From: Clostridiales bacterium
GTDB taxonomy: Bacteria > Bacillota > Dehalobacteriia > UBA4068
Direction of reading: 5' to 3'
NCBI GenBank assembly: GCA_009783495.1
Contig: WRDJ01000020.1
Coordinates: 1-7,988 of the forward strand
DNA length: 7,988 bases
This document shows positions 1-6,286 of this stretch, in pieces. Numbering within the stretch: position 1 is the first letter of the stretch; the number at the start of each line of letters is the position of its first letter. The notes below the pieces were generated by a model. It searched no databases, was not told the origin of the DNA, and saw only the letters and a list, made by a program, of their open reading frames with translations. The position numbers were made by a program, and so were the translations under genes.

Positions 1-1284
1 GTCAGCGCCAACCCCACCGGCGAGCTGCATATGGGCAATGCGCGCGGGGCCGCACTGGGCGACACTTTGGCTTCGTTGCTTGCGCTGGCCGGGTATGAGG
101 TGCAAAGGGAATTTTATATCAACGACGCCGGCAACCAGATCGAACGCTTCGCCTCTTCATTAGAGGCGCGCTATCTGCAGATTCTGGGGCAGGATGTGGG
201 CTTCCCGGAGGACGGCTATCACGGTGAGGACATCACCCGCACCATGCAAGGGCTTTATGAAGAAGCCGGGGATAAATACGCCGATATGGAGCCCTCCCTG
301 CGCCGGGAGTTTCTCACAACCTATGCGCTGGATAAGAAGATCGGCGGCATCCGCGAAACTTTGGCGGCCTTCGGCGTGAGATATGACGTTTGGTTCAGCG
401 AGCAAAGCCTGCACGACAGCGGCGCCATCGTGAAAACGCTGGAAAAGCTCAACCAAGCGGGCTGGCTTTATGAGAAGGAGGGGGCAACCTGGCTGGCCTG
501 CACGCGCTTCGGCGAGGAAAAGGACGAGGTGCTGATCCGCGCCAACGGCATCCCCACTTATTTCGCGGCCGACATCGCTTATCACGACAACAAGTTTCAG
601 CGCGGCTTCGGCAAAGTCATAAACATCTGGGGCGCCGACCATCACGGTCACGTGGCCAGGATGAAAGGGGCGATGCAGTGCCTGGGCTATGACAAAGAGC
701 GGCTGGAGGTCATCCTCATGCAGTTGGTGCGCCTGATGAGCGGCGGAGAGATTTTGCGCATGTCCAAGCGCACAGGCACCTATGTCACCCTGGCGGAACT
801 GATGGAGGAGGTCGGCACGGACGCCGCGCGTTTCTTTTTCGTCATGCGCTCCGCCGACAGCCAGATGGATTTCGACATGGATTTGGCGCGCAAACAGTCG
901 GCGGATAACCCTGTTTTCTATGTGCAATATGCCCATGCCCGCATTTGCTCCATCCTGGCCGCCGCACAGAAAGAGGGACTTTTCCCCCTGCCTGAAACGG
1001 CGGATTTCGCCCTGCTGCGGCATGAGAGCGAATTGGCCTTGATCCGCAAGCTGGCGGATTTCCCCGACGAGATCGTTTATGCCGGGAAGCACCGCGAACC
1101 GCACCGCATCGCCGTTTACCTGACGGAACTGGCCACCGCCTTCCACAATTTCTATACCAACTGCCGCGTGCTGGACGAAGATAAGCTGCTCTCTCTGGCC
1201 CGTTTGCTGCTGGTGAAAAGCGTGGCCGGGGTTTTGGCCGCGGGGCTTGGGGCGATGGGCGTTTCCGCCCCGCAAAAAATGTAA
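1..1284 (+). CDS. argS: Arginyl-tRNA synthetase, 3' part (5' end outside window)
   Basis: Class I aminoacyl-tRNA synthetase that charges tRNA-Arg with arginine in the cytoplasm. The open frame runs in from base 1, and 427 residues are present. Bacterial ArgS is usually about 550-590 residues, so the N-terminal additional domain and first part of the catalytic fold are missing. The first residues are VSANPTGELHMGNARGAA, which is the ArgS active-site region; HMGN (bases 28-39) is the HIGH-motif counterpart. The stretch GADHHGHVARM lies near bases 631-663. The KMSKS counterpart is RMSKR (bases 757-771), a degenerate form common in ArgRS. The C-terminus (about 930-1284) is the helical DALR anticodon-binding domain, ending in the family-like FHNFYTNCRVL then MGV. 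The ATG at 31 lies inside the HIGH motif, so it is not the real start. No hairpin terminator is obvious before the MerR promoter. Identification is firm. Confidence 0.96.
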   Translation, partial: VSANPTGELHMGNARGAALGDTLASLLALAGYEVQREFYINDAGNQIERFASSLEARYLQILGQDVGFPEDGYHGEDITRTMQGLYEEAGDKYADMEPSLRREFLTTYALDKKIGGIRETLAAFGVRYDVWFSEQSLHDSGAIVKTLEKLNQAGWLYEKEGATWLACTRFGEEKDEVLIRANGIPTYFAADIAYHDNKFQRGFGKVINIWGADHHGHVARMKGAMQCLGYDKERLEVILMQLVRLMSGGEILRMSKRTGTYVTLAELMEEVGTDAARFFFVMRSADSQMDFDMDLARKQSADNPVFYVQYAHARICSILAAAQKEGLFPLPETADFALLRHESELALIRKLADFPDEIVYAGKHREPHRIAVYLTELATAFHNFYTNCRVLDEDKLLSLARLLLVKSVAGVLAAGLGAMGVSAPQKM

Positions 1285-1325
1285 GAAACAAGAGGCAGGA
1301 AAACAGAAAATATTTAAAAAAACGC

Positions 1326-1356
1326 TTGACTCTCCCCTTGCGGGAGGCTTTAGGAT
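1326..1356 (+). promoter_or_regulatory. MerR-type promoter/operator with 19-bp spacer
   Basis: The -35 box TTGACT (1326-1331) and -10 box TAGGAT (1351-1356) are separated by 19 bp, the overlong spacer typical of promoters activated by MerR-family proteins through DNA distortion. A dyad, CTCCC (1332-1336) and GGGAG (1342-1346), lies inside the spacer, as in known MerR-family operators. It sits 26 bases before the MerR start codon, so autoregulation is the simple reading. The boxes, spacing and dyad are seen directly; the regulator-operator pairing is inferred. Confidence 0.72.
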
Positions 1357-1382
1357 GAAAGCACAAGGAAGGAGGGAGGCCC

Positions 1383-2213
1383 ATGTTTCGCATCGGCGAG
1401 TTTTCCAAAATGAGCAAAACCACGGTCAAGGCGTTGCGTCACTATGATGAAACCGGCCTTTTGCGGCCCGAAAAGACCGACAAATTCACCGGCTATCGCT
1501 TTTATACGACCGGGCAGCTTGTGAAATTGCACAAAATTCAGGCCTTAAGGCAGGCGGGATTATCCGTCGAAGAGACCGGATTGATCCTCGGCGGGCAAGA
1601 CGCCGCGCCCATTTTGCGCAAACGCCGCGCGGAACTAGCCAGCGAACTCGCCGAAGCGGCGGACCGTCTCTCCCGAATTGAATTTATCCTGCAAGGGAAA
1701 GAGGAGGAAGATTTTATGAACTATGCCGCGACCGTCAAGGAGTTGCCAGGGTGTTTCGTCTATGGCAAGAAAATGACCGTGCCGGATTATGACGCCTATT
1801 TCGCGCTCATCCCGGAAATCGGCGCAAGCGTCGCCCGCAAATACCCCGACCTGAAATGCGCCGTCCCCGAATATTGCTTCATCGTTTATCTCGACGGCGA
1901 ATATAAGGAAAAAGACTTCAACATCGAGTTTTGCGAGGCTGTGGACAAATTGCGGCCCGCTTTTGACGGCATCGAATTCAAGGAAATGCTGCCGGCAACC
2001 GTCGTCTCCGTTTTGCACAAGGGGCCATATGCCGGGCTTGCGCAAGCATATGCTTTTGCCTTTCGCTGGATCGAGGAAAACGGTTATGCGGCGGCGAACA
2101 ACCCAAGAGAGAGTTATCTCGACGGCGTTTGGAACAAAGAAAGCGAGGAAGACTGGCTGACCGAGCTCCAGGTGCCGATAATGAAAAAACAGCAAAAAAG
2201 CACCGCGCCATAG
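1383..2213 (+). CDS. MerR-family transcriptional regulator with GyrI-like effector domain
   Basis: A 276-residue, two-domain, probably drug- or ligand-responsive regulator of BmrR-like architecture. Residues 2-70 form the winged helix-turn-helix: FRIGEFSKMSKTTVKALRHY is the recognition HTH, followed by GLLRP and the wing GYRFY. Residues about 75-108 are the dimerisation helix. Residues about 113-268 resemble the GyrI-like/AraC effector-binding domain, including HKGPY (212-216) and a final strand ELQVPIMK. The family binds hydrophobic, often cationic compounds; the ligand here is unknown. The start is supported by GGAGG (1371-1375), 7 bases before the ATG. The upstream 19-bp-spacer promoter suggests autoregulation. 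No efflux pump or enzyme follows in the same transcript, only a lipoprotein with its own intergenic gap, so the regulated partner is unclear. Confidence 0.92.
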   Translation: MFRIGEFSKMSKTTVKALRHYDETGLLRPEKTDKFTGYRFYTTGQLVKLHKIQALRQAGLSVEETGLILGGQDAAPILRKRRAELASELAEAADRLSRIEFILQGKEEEDFMNYAATVKELPGCFVYGKKMTVPDYDAYFALIPEIGASVARKYPDLKCAVPEYCFIVYLDGEYKEKDFNIEFCEAVDKLRPAFDGIEFKEMLPATVVSVLHKGPYAGLAQAYAFAFRWIEENGYAAANNPRESYLDGVWNKESEEDWLTELQVPIMKKQQKSTAP

Positions 2214-2230
2214 CTCCCTTTTAAGCGGGG

Positions 2231-2272
2231 GCCGGGGGGCAATAGCAAGCGATGCCCGCGAAAACCCCCGGC
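2231..2272 (+). terminator. Possible terminator hairpin after the MerR gene
   Basis: GCCGGGGG (2231-2238) pairs perfectly with CCCCCGGC (2265-2272) across a 26-base loop, starting 17 bases after the MerR stop codon. The position suits a terminator, but the loop is long and the following bases (TTCTTCGT) form a poor U-tract, so this is tentative. Confidence 0.38.
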
Positions 2273-2302
2273 TTCTTCGTGCCCTTTGTCTAAAAATTTT
2301 TG

Positions 2303-2331
2303 TGGAAATATTTACGTTTTTATGCTATGCT
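2303..2331 (+). promoter_or_regulatory. Tentative promoter for the lipoprotein gene
   Basis: An AT-rich stretch precedes the lipoprotein gene. TATGCT (2326-2331) is a plausible -10 box, and TGGAAA (2303-2308) lies 17 bp upstream as a weak -35. A second overlapping TATGCT at 2321-2326 makes the assignment ambiguous. Confidence 0.3.
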
Positions 2332-2372
2332 GTTTGTTGGAAGCGGAACGAACCTGAACGGAGGCGCTGACG

Positions 2373-2828
2373 ATGAAAAGAATTATTTTGACGGCCCTGT
2401 GTCTCATTCTCATAGCTCTGGCCTGTGCGAGCTGCTCCAAACCCGTGCCAGAGTTGCGGTTGGAATATACGGTCGAAGACGAAGCACAAATAATTACCGT
2501 GAAGGCGTATAGTTACAACTGGCGTTCCGGGCTCAACGGCGTGAGCGCGGCCGTTGCCCACCCTTTGGACAGCATCGGGAACGTGCCGCTAATAGACAAA
2601 AATGGCGGCCCGGATGAGCTGAAGCTCAGCTTTTCGCGCGCGCCCGATTCCTTTTCCGTGGTATGCTGGCCGGATGAGTATCTTGGCCACGGATACTATC
2701 CGGACGGGGAGCCCGTCGGCGTCTCAGACGGCATCCTTGTCTTATCCGCAGACGGCATGGGGTATATTTATCAGGTGACAGCGAAATGGCCGCAAGGCTC
2801 CGTCAGCTATGTCTTTTATGTCAAATAG
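2373..2828 (+). CDS. Small secreted lipoprotein, function unknown
   Basis: A 151-residue protein with a lipoprotein signal peptide: MKR, a hydrophobic core at about residues 4-17, then ALAC-ASC with two candidate lipidated cysteines (C18 and C21). C18, preceded by ALA, fits the lipobox somewhat better. The mature part (about 130 residues) is rich in beta-forming residues and aromatics, with YSYNW near residues 47-51 and a C-terminal WPQGSVSYVFYV strand. This gives it the look of a small beta-sandwich domain seen in Firmicute lipoproteins, but I cannot name the family. It should sit on the outer face of the membrane. GGAGG (2360-2364), 8 bases before the ATG, supports the start. It stands alone between a possible terminator upstream and a strong terminator downstream. 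Confidence 0.85.
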   Translation: MKRIILTALCLILIALACASCSKPVPELRLEYTVEDEAQIITVKAYSYNWRSGLNGVSAAVAHPLDSIGNVPLIDKNGGPDELKLSFSRAPDSFSVVCWPDEYLGHGYYPDGEPVGVSDGILVLSADGMGYIYQVTAKWPQGSVSYVFYVK

Positions 2829-2857
2829 CCCTTGCCCCGGTTTGTATGCGGCGTGAA

Positions 2858-2888
2858 AAACCCCCGCTTGGTTGATAAGCGGGGGTTT
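2858..2888. terminator. Strong bidirectional intrinsic terminator
   Basis: A perfect 12-bp stem, AAACCCCCGCTT (2858-2869) and AAGCGGGGGTTT (2877-2888), encloses a 7-base loop. On the plus strand it runs into GCTTTTT after the lipoprotein stop. On the minus strand it runs into TTTTTCAC after the mreB stop. It therefore serves both converging genes. Confidence 0.92.
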
Positions 2889-2906
2889 GCTTTTTCAAAA
2901 AATCTT

Positions 2907-3947
2907 TTACAGCGCGCGCTTGGTGAAATTCTGCGGGCTGCGCAAAAGGTGAATCTGCGAAAGGGCCTTGCCCGTCCCCCGGGCGACGCAGGAAACGGGG
3001 TCGTCGGCCACATAAACCGGCAGCCCGACCACTCTGGAGAGCAGCTTGTCCAGGCCGTCCATGAGCGCGCCGCCGCCCGTCATGACGATCCCTTTGTCCA
3101 TGATGTCGGCCGCCAGCTCCGGCGGGGTGATCTCCAGCACTTCCTTCAGGGCGCTGATGATGGCTTCCAATGGCTCTTGCATGGCCTCCGCGCTTTCCAG
3201 CGAAGAAAAAGGCACACTCTTGGGCAGACCGGTCAGCAGGTCGCGCCCGCGCACTTCCATGATCTTGTTTTCCCGCAGGCCCTGCGGATAGGCGGTGCCG
3301 ACATGGATCTTGAGGTCCTCGGCGAAACGATCCCCAATCAAAAGGTTATGCACGCGGCGCACATAACGCACGATGGCTTCGTCGAACCTGTCGCCGCCGA
3401 GGCGCAGGGATTTGCTGCAAACGATGCCGTTCATCGCCAAAACGGCGATGTCGGTGGTGCCGCCGCCGATGTCAATGATCATGTTGCCGCTGGGATCGGA
3501 AATATCCAGCCCCGCGCCCAGAGCGGCGGCCAAAGGCTCTTCAATGAGATGGGCGGCGCGGGCCCCCGCCTGCAAAGCGGCCGCGCGCACCGCGCGTTCT
3601 TCCACGCCGGTGACGCCGGAGGGGATGCAAACCATGACCCTGGGCTTGGAAAACCAATTTTTGGGGCAAGCCTTGCCGATGAAATAACGCAGCATTTTTT
3701 CCGTAACGTCATAGTCGGCGATCACGCCCTCGCGCAGAGGCCGGACAGCCTCGATATTGCCGGGGGTGCGGCCAAGCATACGGCGGGCCGCTTCGCCGAT
3801 GGCGATGATGCAGCCGTCTTTTTGGTCAATGGCAACCACCGAGGGCTCGTTGAGCACGATGCCCTTGTTTTTGACATATATCAAAACGCTGGCCGTGCCG
3901 AGATCAATGCCGATATCCGTCCCAAAATTAAAATCAAAAAAGCCCAT
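2907..3947 (-). CDS. mreB: Rod shape-determining actin homologue, MreB/Mbl family
   Basis: A 346-residue bacterial actin that forms membrane-associated filaments guiding the elongation machinery of the cell wall. ATP-site motifs are intact: phosphate-1 DLGTAS (residues 15-20), the IEEPLAAALGAG catalytic segment (about 135-146), phosphate-2 DIGGGTTD (159-166) and the adenosine motif TGGGALMDGLD (290-300). The N-terminus MGFFDFNF is hydrophobic and could act as a membrane anchor. The start at 3947 is chosen because MreB proteins begin just before DIGIDLGTA, and because GGAG lies 7 bases upstream. A second in-frame ATG at 4019 also has its own AGAGGA and would add 24 residues. The gene is free-standing: no mreC or mreD follows, only a terminator, so it is one of the dispersed MreB/Mbl paralogues usual in Firmicutes. 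The exact paralogue cannot be decided here. Confidence 0.95.
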   Translation of the reverse strand: MGFFDFNFGTDIGIDLGTASVLIYVKNKGIVLNEPSVVAIDQKDGCIIAIGEAARRMLGRTPGNIEAVRPLREGVIADYDVTEKMLRYFIGKACPKNWFSKPRVMVCIPSGVTGVEERAVRAAALQAGARAAHLIEEPLAAALGAGLDISDPSGNMIIDIGGGTTDIAVLAMNGIVCSKSLRLGGDRFDEAIVRYVRRVHNLLIGDRFAEDLKIHVGTAYPQGLRENKIMEVRGRDLLTGLPKSVPFSSLESAEAMQEPLEAIISALKEVLEITPPELAADIMDKGIVMTGGGALMDGLDKLLSRVVGLPVYVADDPVSCVARGTGKALSQIHLLRSPQNFTKRAL

Positions 3948-4074
3948 CTTATTTCTCCTATTCTTATCTGGGATTATTTCCGTTCGCCGCTGGATTATTG
4001 ACAAATTTCGCTGTTTCATTGCATATTCCTCTTATTTCTGCGCCGCTATAAGAAATCCTGCCGCTTCTTCGGAA

Positions 4075-4132
4075 AAAGCAAAAACTCTGCCGGCACGGCA
4101 AAGAAGCGCCGGACATATGTCCGGCGCTTCTT
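4075..4132 (-). terminator. Compound terminator after the anti-sigma gene
   Basis: A perfect 32-base palindrome (4101-4132; half AAGAAGCGCCGGACAT) begins 18 bases after the anti-sigma stop. In transcript direction it is followed at once by a second small hairpin, TGCCG-TGC-CGGCA (4088-4100), and then GAGTTTTTGCTTTTT. The second hairpin supplies the U-tract that the first lacks. Together they should separate the sigma operon from mreB. Confidence 0.78.
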
Positions 4133-4150
4133 GATTCTGTTTGCAAATTT

Positions 4151-5464
4151 TTATGAGAGGAACACGACGCGGATCATGCGCTCGCCGCTCTCCCTGTCCT
4201 CGCAATCATAAAACAGCGCCTTGCCGTCCTCAGACCAGCAAACATTGCGCACGATTCCATCAACGATGCTTATGTCTGTGCAAGTTCTCGTTTCGGTGTT
4301 AATAAAGGTGACAAAGAGTTTGCCGTTCGCGTCGGTGCGCGCGACTTTTTTGTTATCGGGCGCCCAGGAAAGAACCTTGCCGTATCCGTTGACAGCGAAA
4401 GCGCCGACAATGTCACCGAAATCCGCATAGGGATTGGCGCTCAGATCCGCGCCTTTGACAATTTTGCTTATCGTTATCGCATAAACCTTTCCCCCGGATT
4501 CATACCACAACTTGTTCCCGGCGATATAACTCCCGTCCGGCGAAAGCGCCTTCAGTGGAGCATCCCCGGCAAAGAGCCAGTTTTTGTCAGACAAGGCCTG
4601 CACCGTTGCGGCGGCCACGGAGAAGTCTTCCAGCAGAACGGCGCCTTCATCGTTGTTGATATCATAGGCCCACCATTGATATTCCCCGTCCGTTTTCGCC
4701 AAGAAAGCGATCCGGCCATCGCCGAGATAAAGAGGCGCGAAAGCGTCGGCCGCGGGCAAGGTGATGGTCTGTGAAACGTAAAGCTGGTGATCTTGAGCAA
4801 TGGCCATCGGCACCGGGAAGGTTATCTTCCCGCCGTCACCCGTAACGGGCGGTTTACAAACGCAGGGCTCCTTGCCGCAAACCCCGCAGAGAATGACAGG
4901 CGGCTTGCAAACGCAGGGCTCCTTGCCGCAAACCCCGCAGAGAATGACGGGCGGCTTGCAAACGCAAGGCTCCTTGCCGCAAACTCCGCAGAGAATGACA
5001 GGCGGTTGGCAAATGCAGGCCTCTTTGCCGCAAACTTCGCAGGCGGCGGGCGGGTTGCAGACGCAAGGTTCTTCGCCGCAAACCCCGCAGGGCTCGGAAG
5101 AATTCGGGGGAACGGGGATTGACGGGGCCAGCGGGCCTTGCCAAATGCCGGTCAGCCCCACGCAAAGCATTAGCACGGCCGCCACCGTGGCAAGCCCGAA
5201 ACGCCGGCGCAAGCTTCCCCGGGAAGAGGCGTTTTTGGCCGTTCTGCGCGGCAAGCGCGCCGTCACGGCTTCAAGCAGCCCCGCGGGCGGTTCCGCCGGG
5301 GCGAAACTCTCCGTCAGCAAGCCCTCCAGAGAAACGGCCTGTTTCCACGCCAAATAACAGGAGGGGCAGCTCAGAATATGGTCATGGAGAGCCTTGGTGT
5401 CTTTCCTGCCCAAGCGGCCACCGATATAACGCTGCATATTTATTTTCGCCCGGCGGCACTTCAT
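4151..5464 (-). CDS. Membrane-bound zinc anti-sigma factor with extracytoplasmic Cys-rich repeats and beta-propeller-like domain
   Basis: A 437-residue single-pass membrane protein expected to hold the adjacent ECF sigma factor inactive until a signal arrives. The cytoplasmic N-terminus has a zf-HC2/ZAS zinc motif, H29-x3-C33-x2-C36 (HILSCPSC). One membrane helix lies at about residues 89-108. The exterior part starts with five tandem 16-17-residue repeats (about 126-209) of the form CGVCGKEPCVCKPPVIL, giving 20 cysteines. Residues about 213-437 contain recurring propeller-blade motifs (LGDGRIAF, LSPDGSYIAG, WAPDNKKVAR, WSEDGKALFY), suggesting a partial TolB/WD40-like beta-propeller sensor. 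The start is ATG 5464, because AAAGGAG lies 8 bases upstream. GTG at 5473 is also open but would abut the same ribosome site. Five bases separate it from the sigma stop codon, so translation is probably coupled. The anti-sigma role is well supported; the signal is unknown. Confidence 0.9.
   Translation of the reverse strand: MKCRRAKINMQRYIGGRLGRKDTKALHDHILSCPSCYLAWKQAVSLEGLLTESFAPAEPPAGLLEAVTARLPRRTAKNASSRGSLRRRFGLATVAAVLMLCVGLTGIWQGPLAPSIPVPPNSSEPCGVCGEEPCVCNPPAACEVCGKEACICQPPVILCGVCGKEPCVCKPPVILCGVCGKEPCVCKPPVILCGVCGKEPCVCKPPVTGDGGKITFPVPMAIAQDHQLYVSQTITLPAADAFAPLYLGDGRIAFLAKTDGEYQWWAYDINNDEGAVLLEDFSVAAATVQALSDKNWLFAGDAPLKALSPDGSYIAGNKLWYESGGKVYAITISKIVKGADLSANPYADFGDIVGAFAVNGYGKVLSWAPDNKKVARTDANGKLFVTFINTETRTCTDISIVDGIVRNVCWSEDGKALFYDCEDRESGERMIRVVFLS
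4838..5089 (-). repeat. Five tandem 48-51-bp coding repeats (Cys-rich)
   Basis: The array lies inside the anti-sigma gene. Read on the coding strand, the first copy is 48 bp and the other four are 51 bp. The last three copies are almost identical in DNA and encode CGVCGKEPCVCKPPV; the first two are diverged (CGVCGEEPCVCNPPAA and CEVCGKEACICQPPVIL). Each unit keeps C-x2-C-x4-C-x-C. The gradient of similarity points to recent duplication at the membrane-distal end. Confidence 0.95.
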
Positions 5465-5469
5465 CGCGC

Positions 5470-6117
5470 TCACTCCTTTCTCACAAGATGGTCTAATTTC
5501 ACCTGCAACATCTGCCTGGCCCGGAAAAGCCTGGTTTCAACGGTGCTCTGCGGCAGTTGCAGGTGTTCGGAAATTTCTCTGTAGGTAAACCCTTCTATCA
5601 ACTGAAGCATGATCGGCATGCGGTATTTTTCCGGCAGGGCGGCCATGGCCCGGCGCACCTCTTCCTGGATATGCGCGCGCTCCAGATATTCTTCCGGGTG
5701 GCTTTCCACGTCGCTTTTGGGCGCTTCCAGTTCCGCTATGCTGTCAAGGGGAACAGTCTCTCTTCTTTTCGGCCTGAGCGCCCCTCCGCCGTCGTTCGCA
5801 TGACCGTTCATCCCCGAGGCGAGGCGCTTTCTCGGGCGCACGCCGTCCCTTGAAATTATTCTGTTGACACAAACATTATGCGCGGTGCCATACATCCAGG
5901 AAAAAAACTTGCCTTTATCCGCGTCGAAAGCGGGCAGGGAGCGATACACCTGCAAAAAAACATCCTGCGTCCAATCGTTGGCATCCTCATAATCCCCGCC
6001 CAAATTAAAGGCCAGGCTGAACACTTGCTTTTGATAACGCTGCACCAAAAGACTGAATGCCTCTTTCTGCCCGCAAAGGCAAAGGACAACCAGTTCTTCG
6101 TCGGAACGGCGATCCAT
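5470..6117 (-). CDS. ECF-family (extracytoplasmic function) RNA polymerase sigma factor
   Basis: A 215-residue group-IV sigma factor. Region 2 (about residues 5-90) includes AFSLLVQRYQKQVFSLAFNL, the DANDWTQDVFLQVYRSL core-binding/-10 segment, and FFSWMYGTAHNVCVNR. Region 4 (about 150-205) contains ALPEKYRMPIMLQLIEG and the HTH TYREISEHLQLPQSTVETRL, which reads the -35 element. The linker between them (about 100-145) is long, polar and Gly/Pro-rich, making the protein longer than many ECF factors. The start at 6117 is preferred because GGGAGG lies 8 bases upstream. The ATG at 6135 has no ribosome site and would place that Shine-Dalgarno inside the gene. The anti-sigma gene follows five bases after the stop. 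The AT-rich region upstream should hold the promoter, but I found no convincing ECF-type or housekeeping match. Confidence 0.94.
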   Translation of the reverse strand: MDRRSDEELVVLCLCGQKEAFSLLVQRYQKQVFSLAFNLGGDYEDANDWTQDVFLQVYRSLPAFDADKGKFFSWMYGTAHNVCVNRIISRDGVRPRKRLASGMNGHANDGGGALRPKRRETVPLDSIAELEAPKSDVESHPEEYLERAHIQEEVRRAMAALPEKYRMPIMLQLIEGFTYREISEHLQLPQSTVETRLFRARQMLQVKLDHLVRKE

Positions 6118-6153
6118 GCGCCAATCCTCCCGCATTCATTAATAATTACATTT

Positions 6154-6195
6154 TTTGCCCCACAAAACTTGCATATCTTTTGCTTTTCGGGCAAA
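6154..6195 (-). other. Nested inverted repeat in the sigma-factor leader
   Basis: TTTGCCC (6154-6160) pairs with GGGCAAA (6189-6195), and inside it CAAAA (6163-6167) pairs with TTTTG (6178-6182) around a 10-base loop. The element ends 36 bases before the preferred sigma start codon. It could be an operator or an RNA hairpin in the leader. No function can be assigned from sequence alone. Confidence 0.4.
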
Positions 6196-6250
6196 TATTT
6201 TTTCCGCCGCCTCAGTTTACCATATTATTAAAAATTCAACACATAAGCGA

Positions 6251-6283
6251 AAAAACCCTTCTTATCCGATCTTTCCGGCAAGG
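6251..6283 (-). terminator. Weak candidate terminator after the YitT gene
   Basis: Just past the YitT stop codon, on the minus strand, CCTT (6280-6283) can pair with AAGG (6257-6260), with an inner CCG/CGG pair, followed by GTTTTTT. The stem is interrupted, so some readthrough into the sigma operon is possible. Confidence 0.35.
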
Positions 6284-6286
6284 CTC

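Noticed and set aside
160..1275. Long minus-strand open frame (371 codons)
   Set aside because: It lies antisense to argS, whose plus-strand protein has clear catalytic and anticodon-binding motifs. The reverse translation is His/Gln/Arg-rich with no recognisable domain.
1247..1447. Plus-strand 66-codon frame bridging argS and the MerR gene
   Set aside because: It overlaps the end of argS, the MerR promoter and the MerR HTH in the wrong frame, with no supporting signals.
2832..4001. Long plus-strand open frame (389 codons) opposite mreB
   Set aside because: The minus strand encodes an intact MreB with all nucleotide-site motifs. The plus frame is a GC-driven shadow, starts next to a terminator and has no family signature.
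3948..4074. Promoter for mreB
   Set aside because: Boxes such as TATAGC and TTGTCA occur, but never at an acceptable spacing, so none is called.
4838..5089. CRISPR-like array
   Set aside because: The units are contiguous 48-51-bp coding repeats without variable spacers and stay in frame within the anti-sigma gene.
4787..5357. Plus-strand repeat-containing frames opposite the anti-sigma gene
   Set aside because: Their periodic peptides come from the 51-bp repeats read backwards. The minus strand has the zinc motif, membrane helix and propeller motifs.
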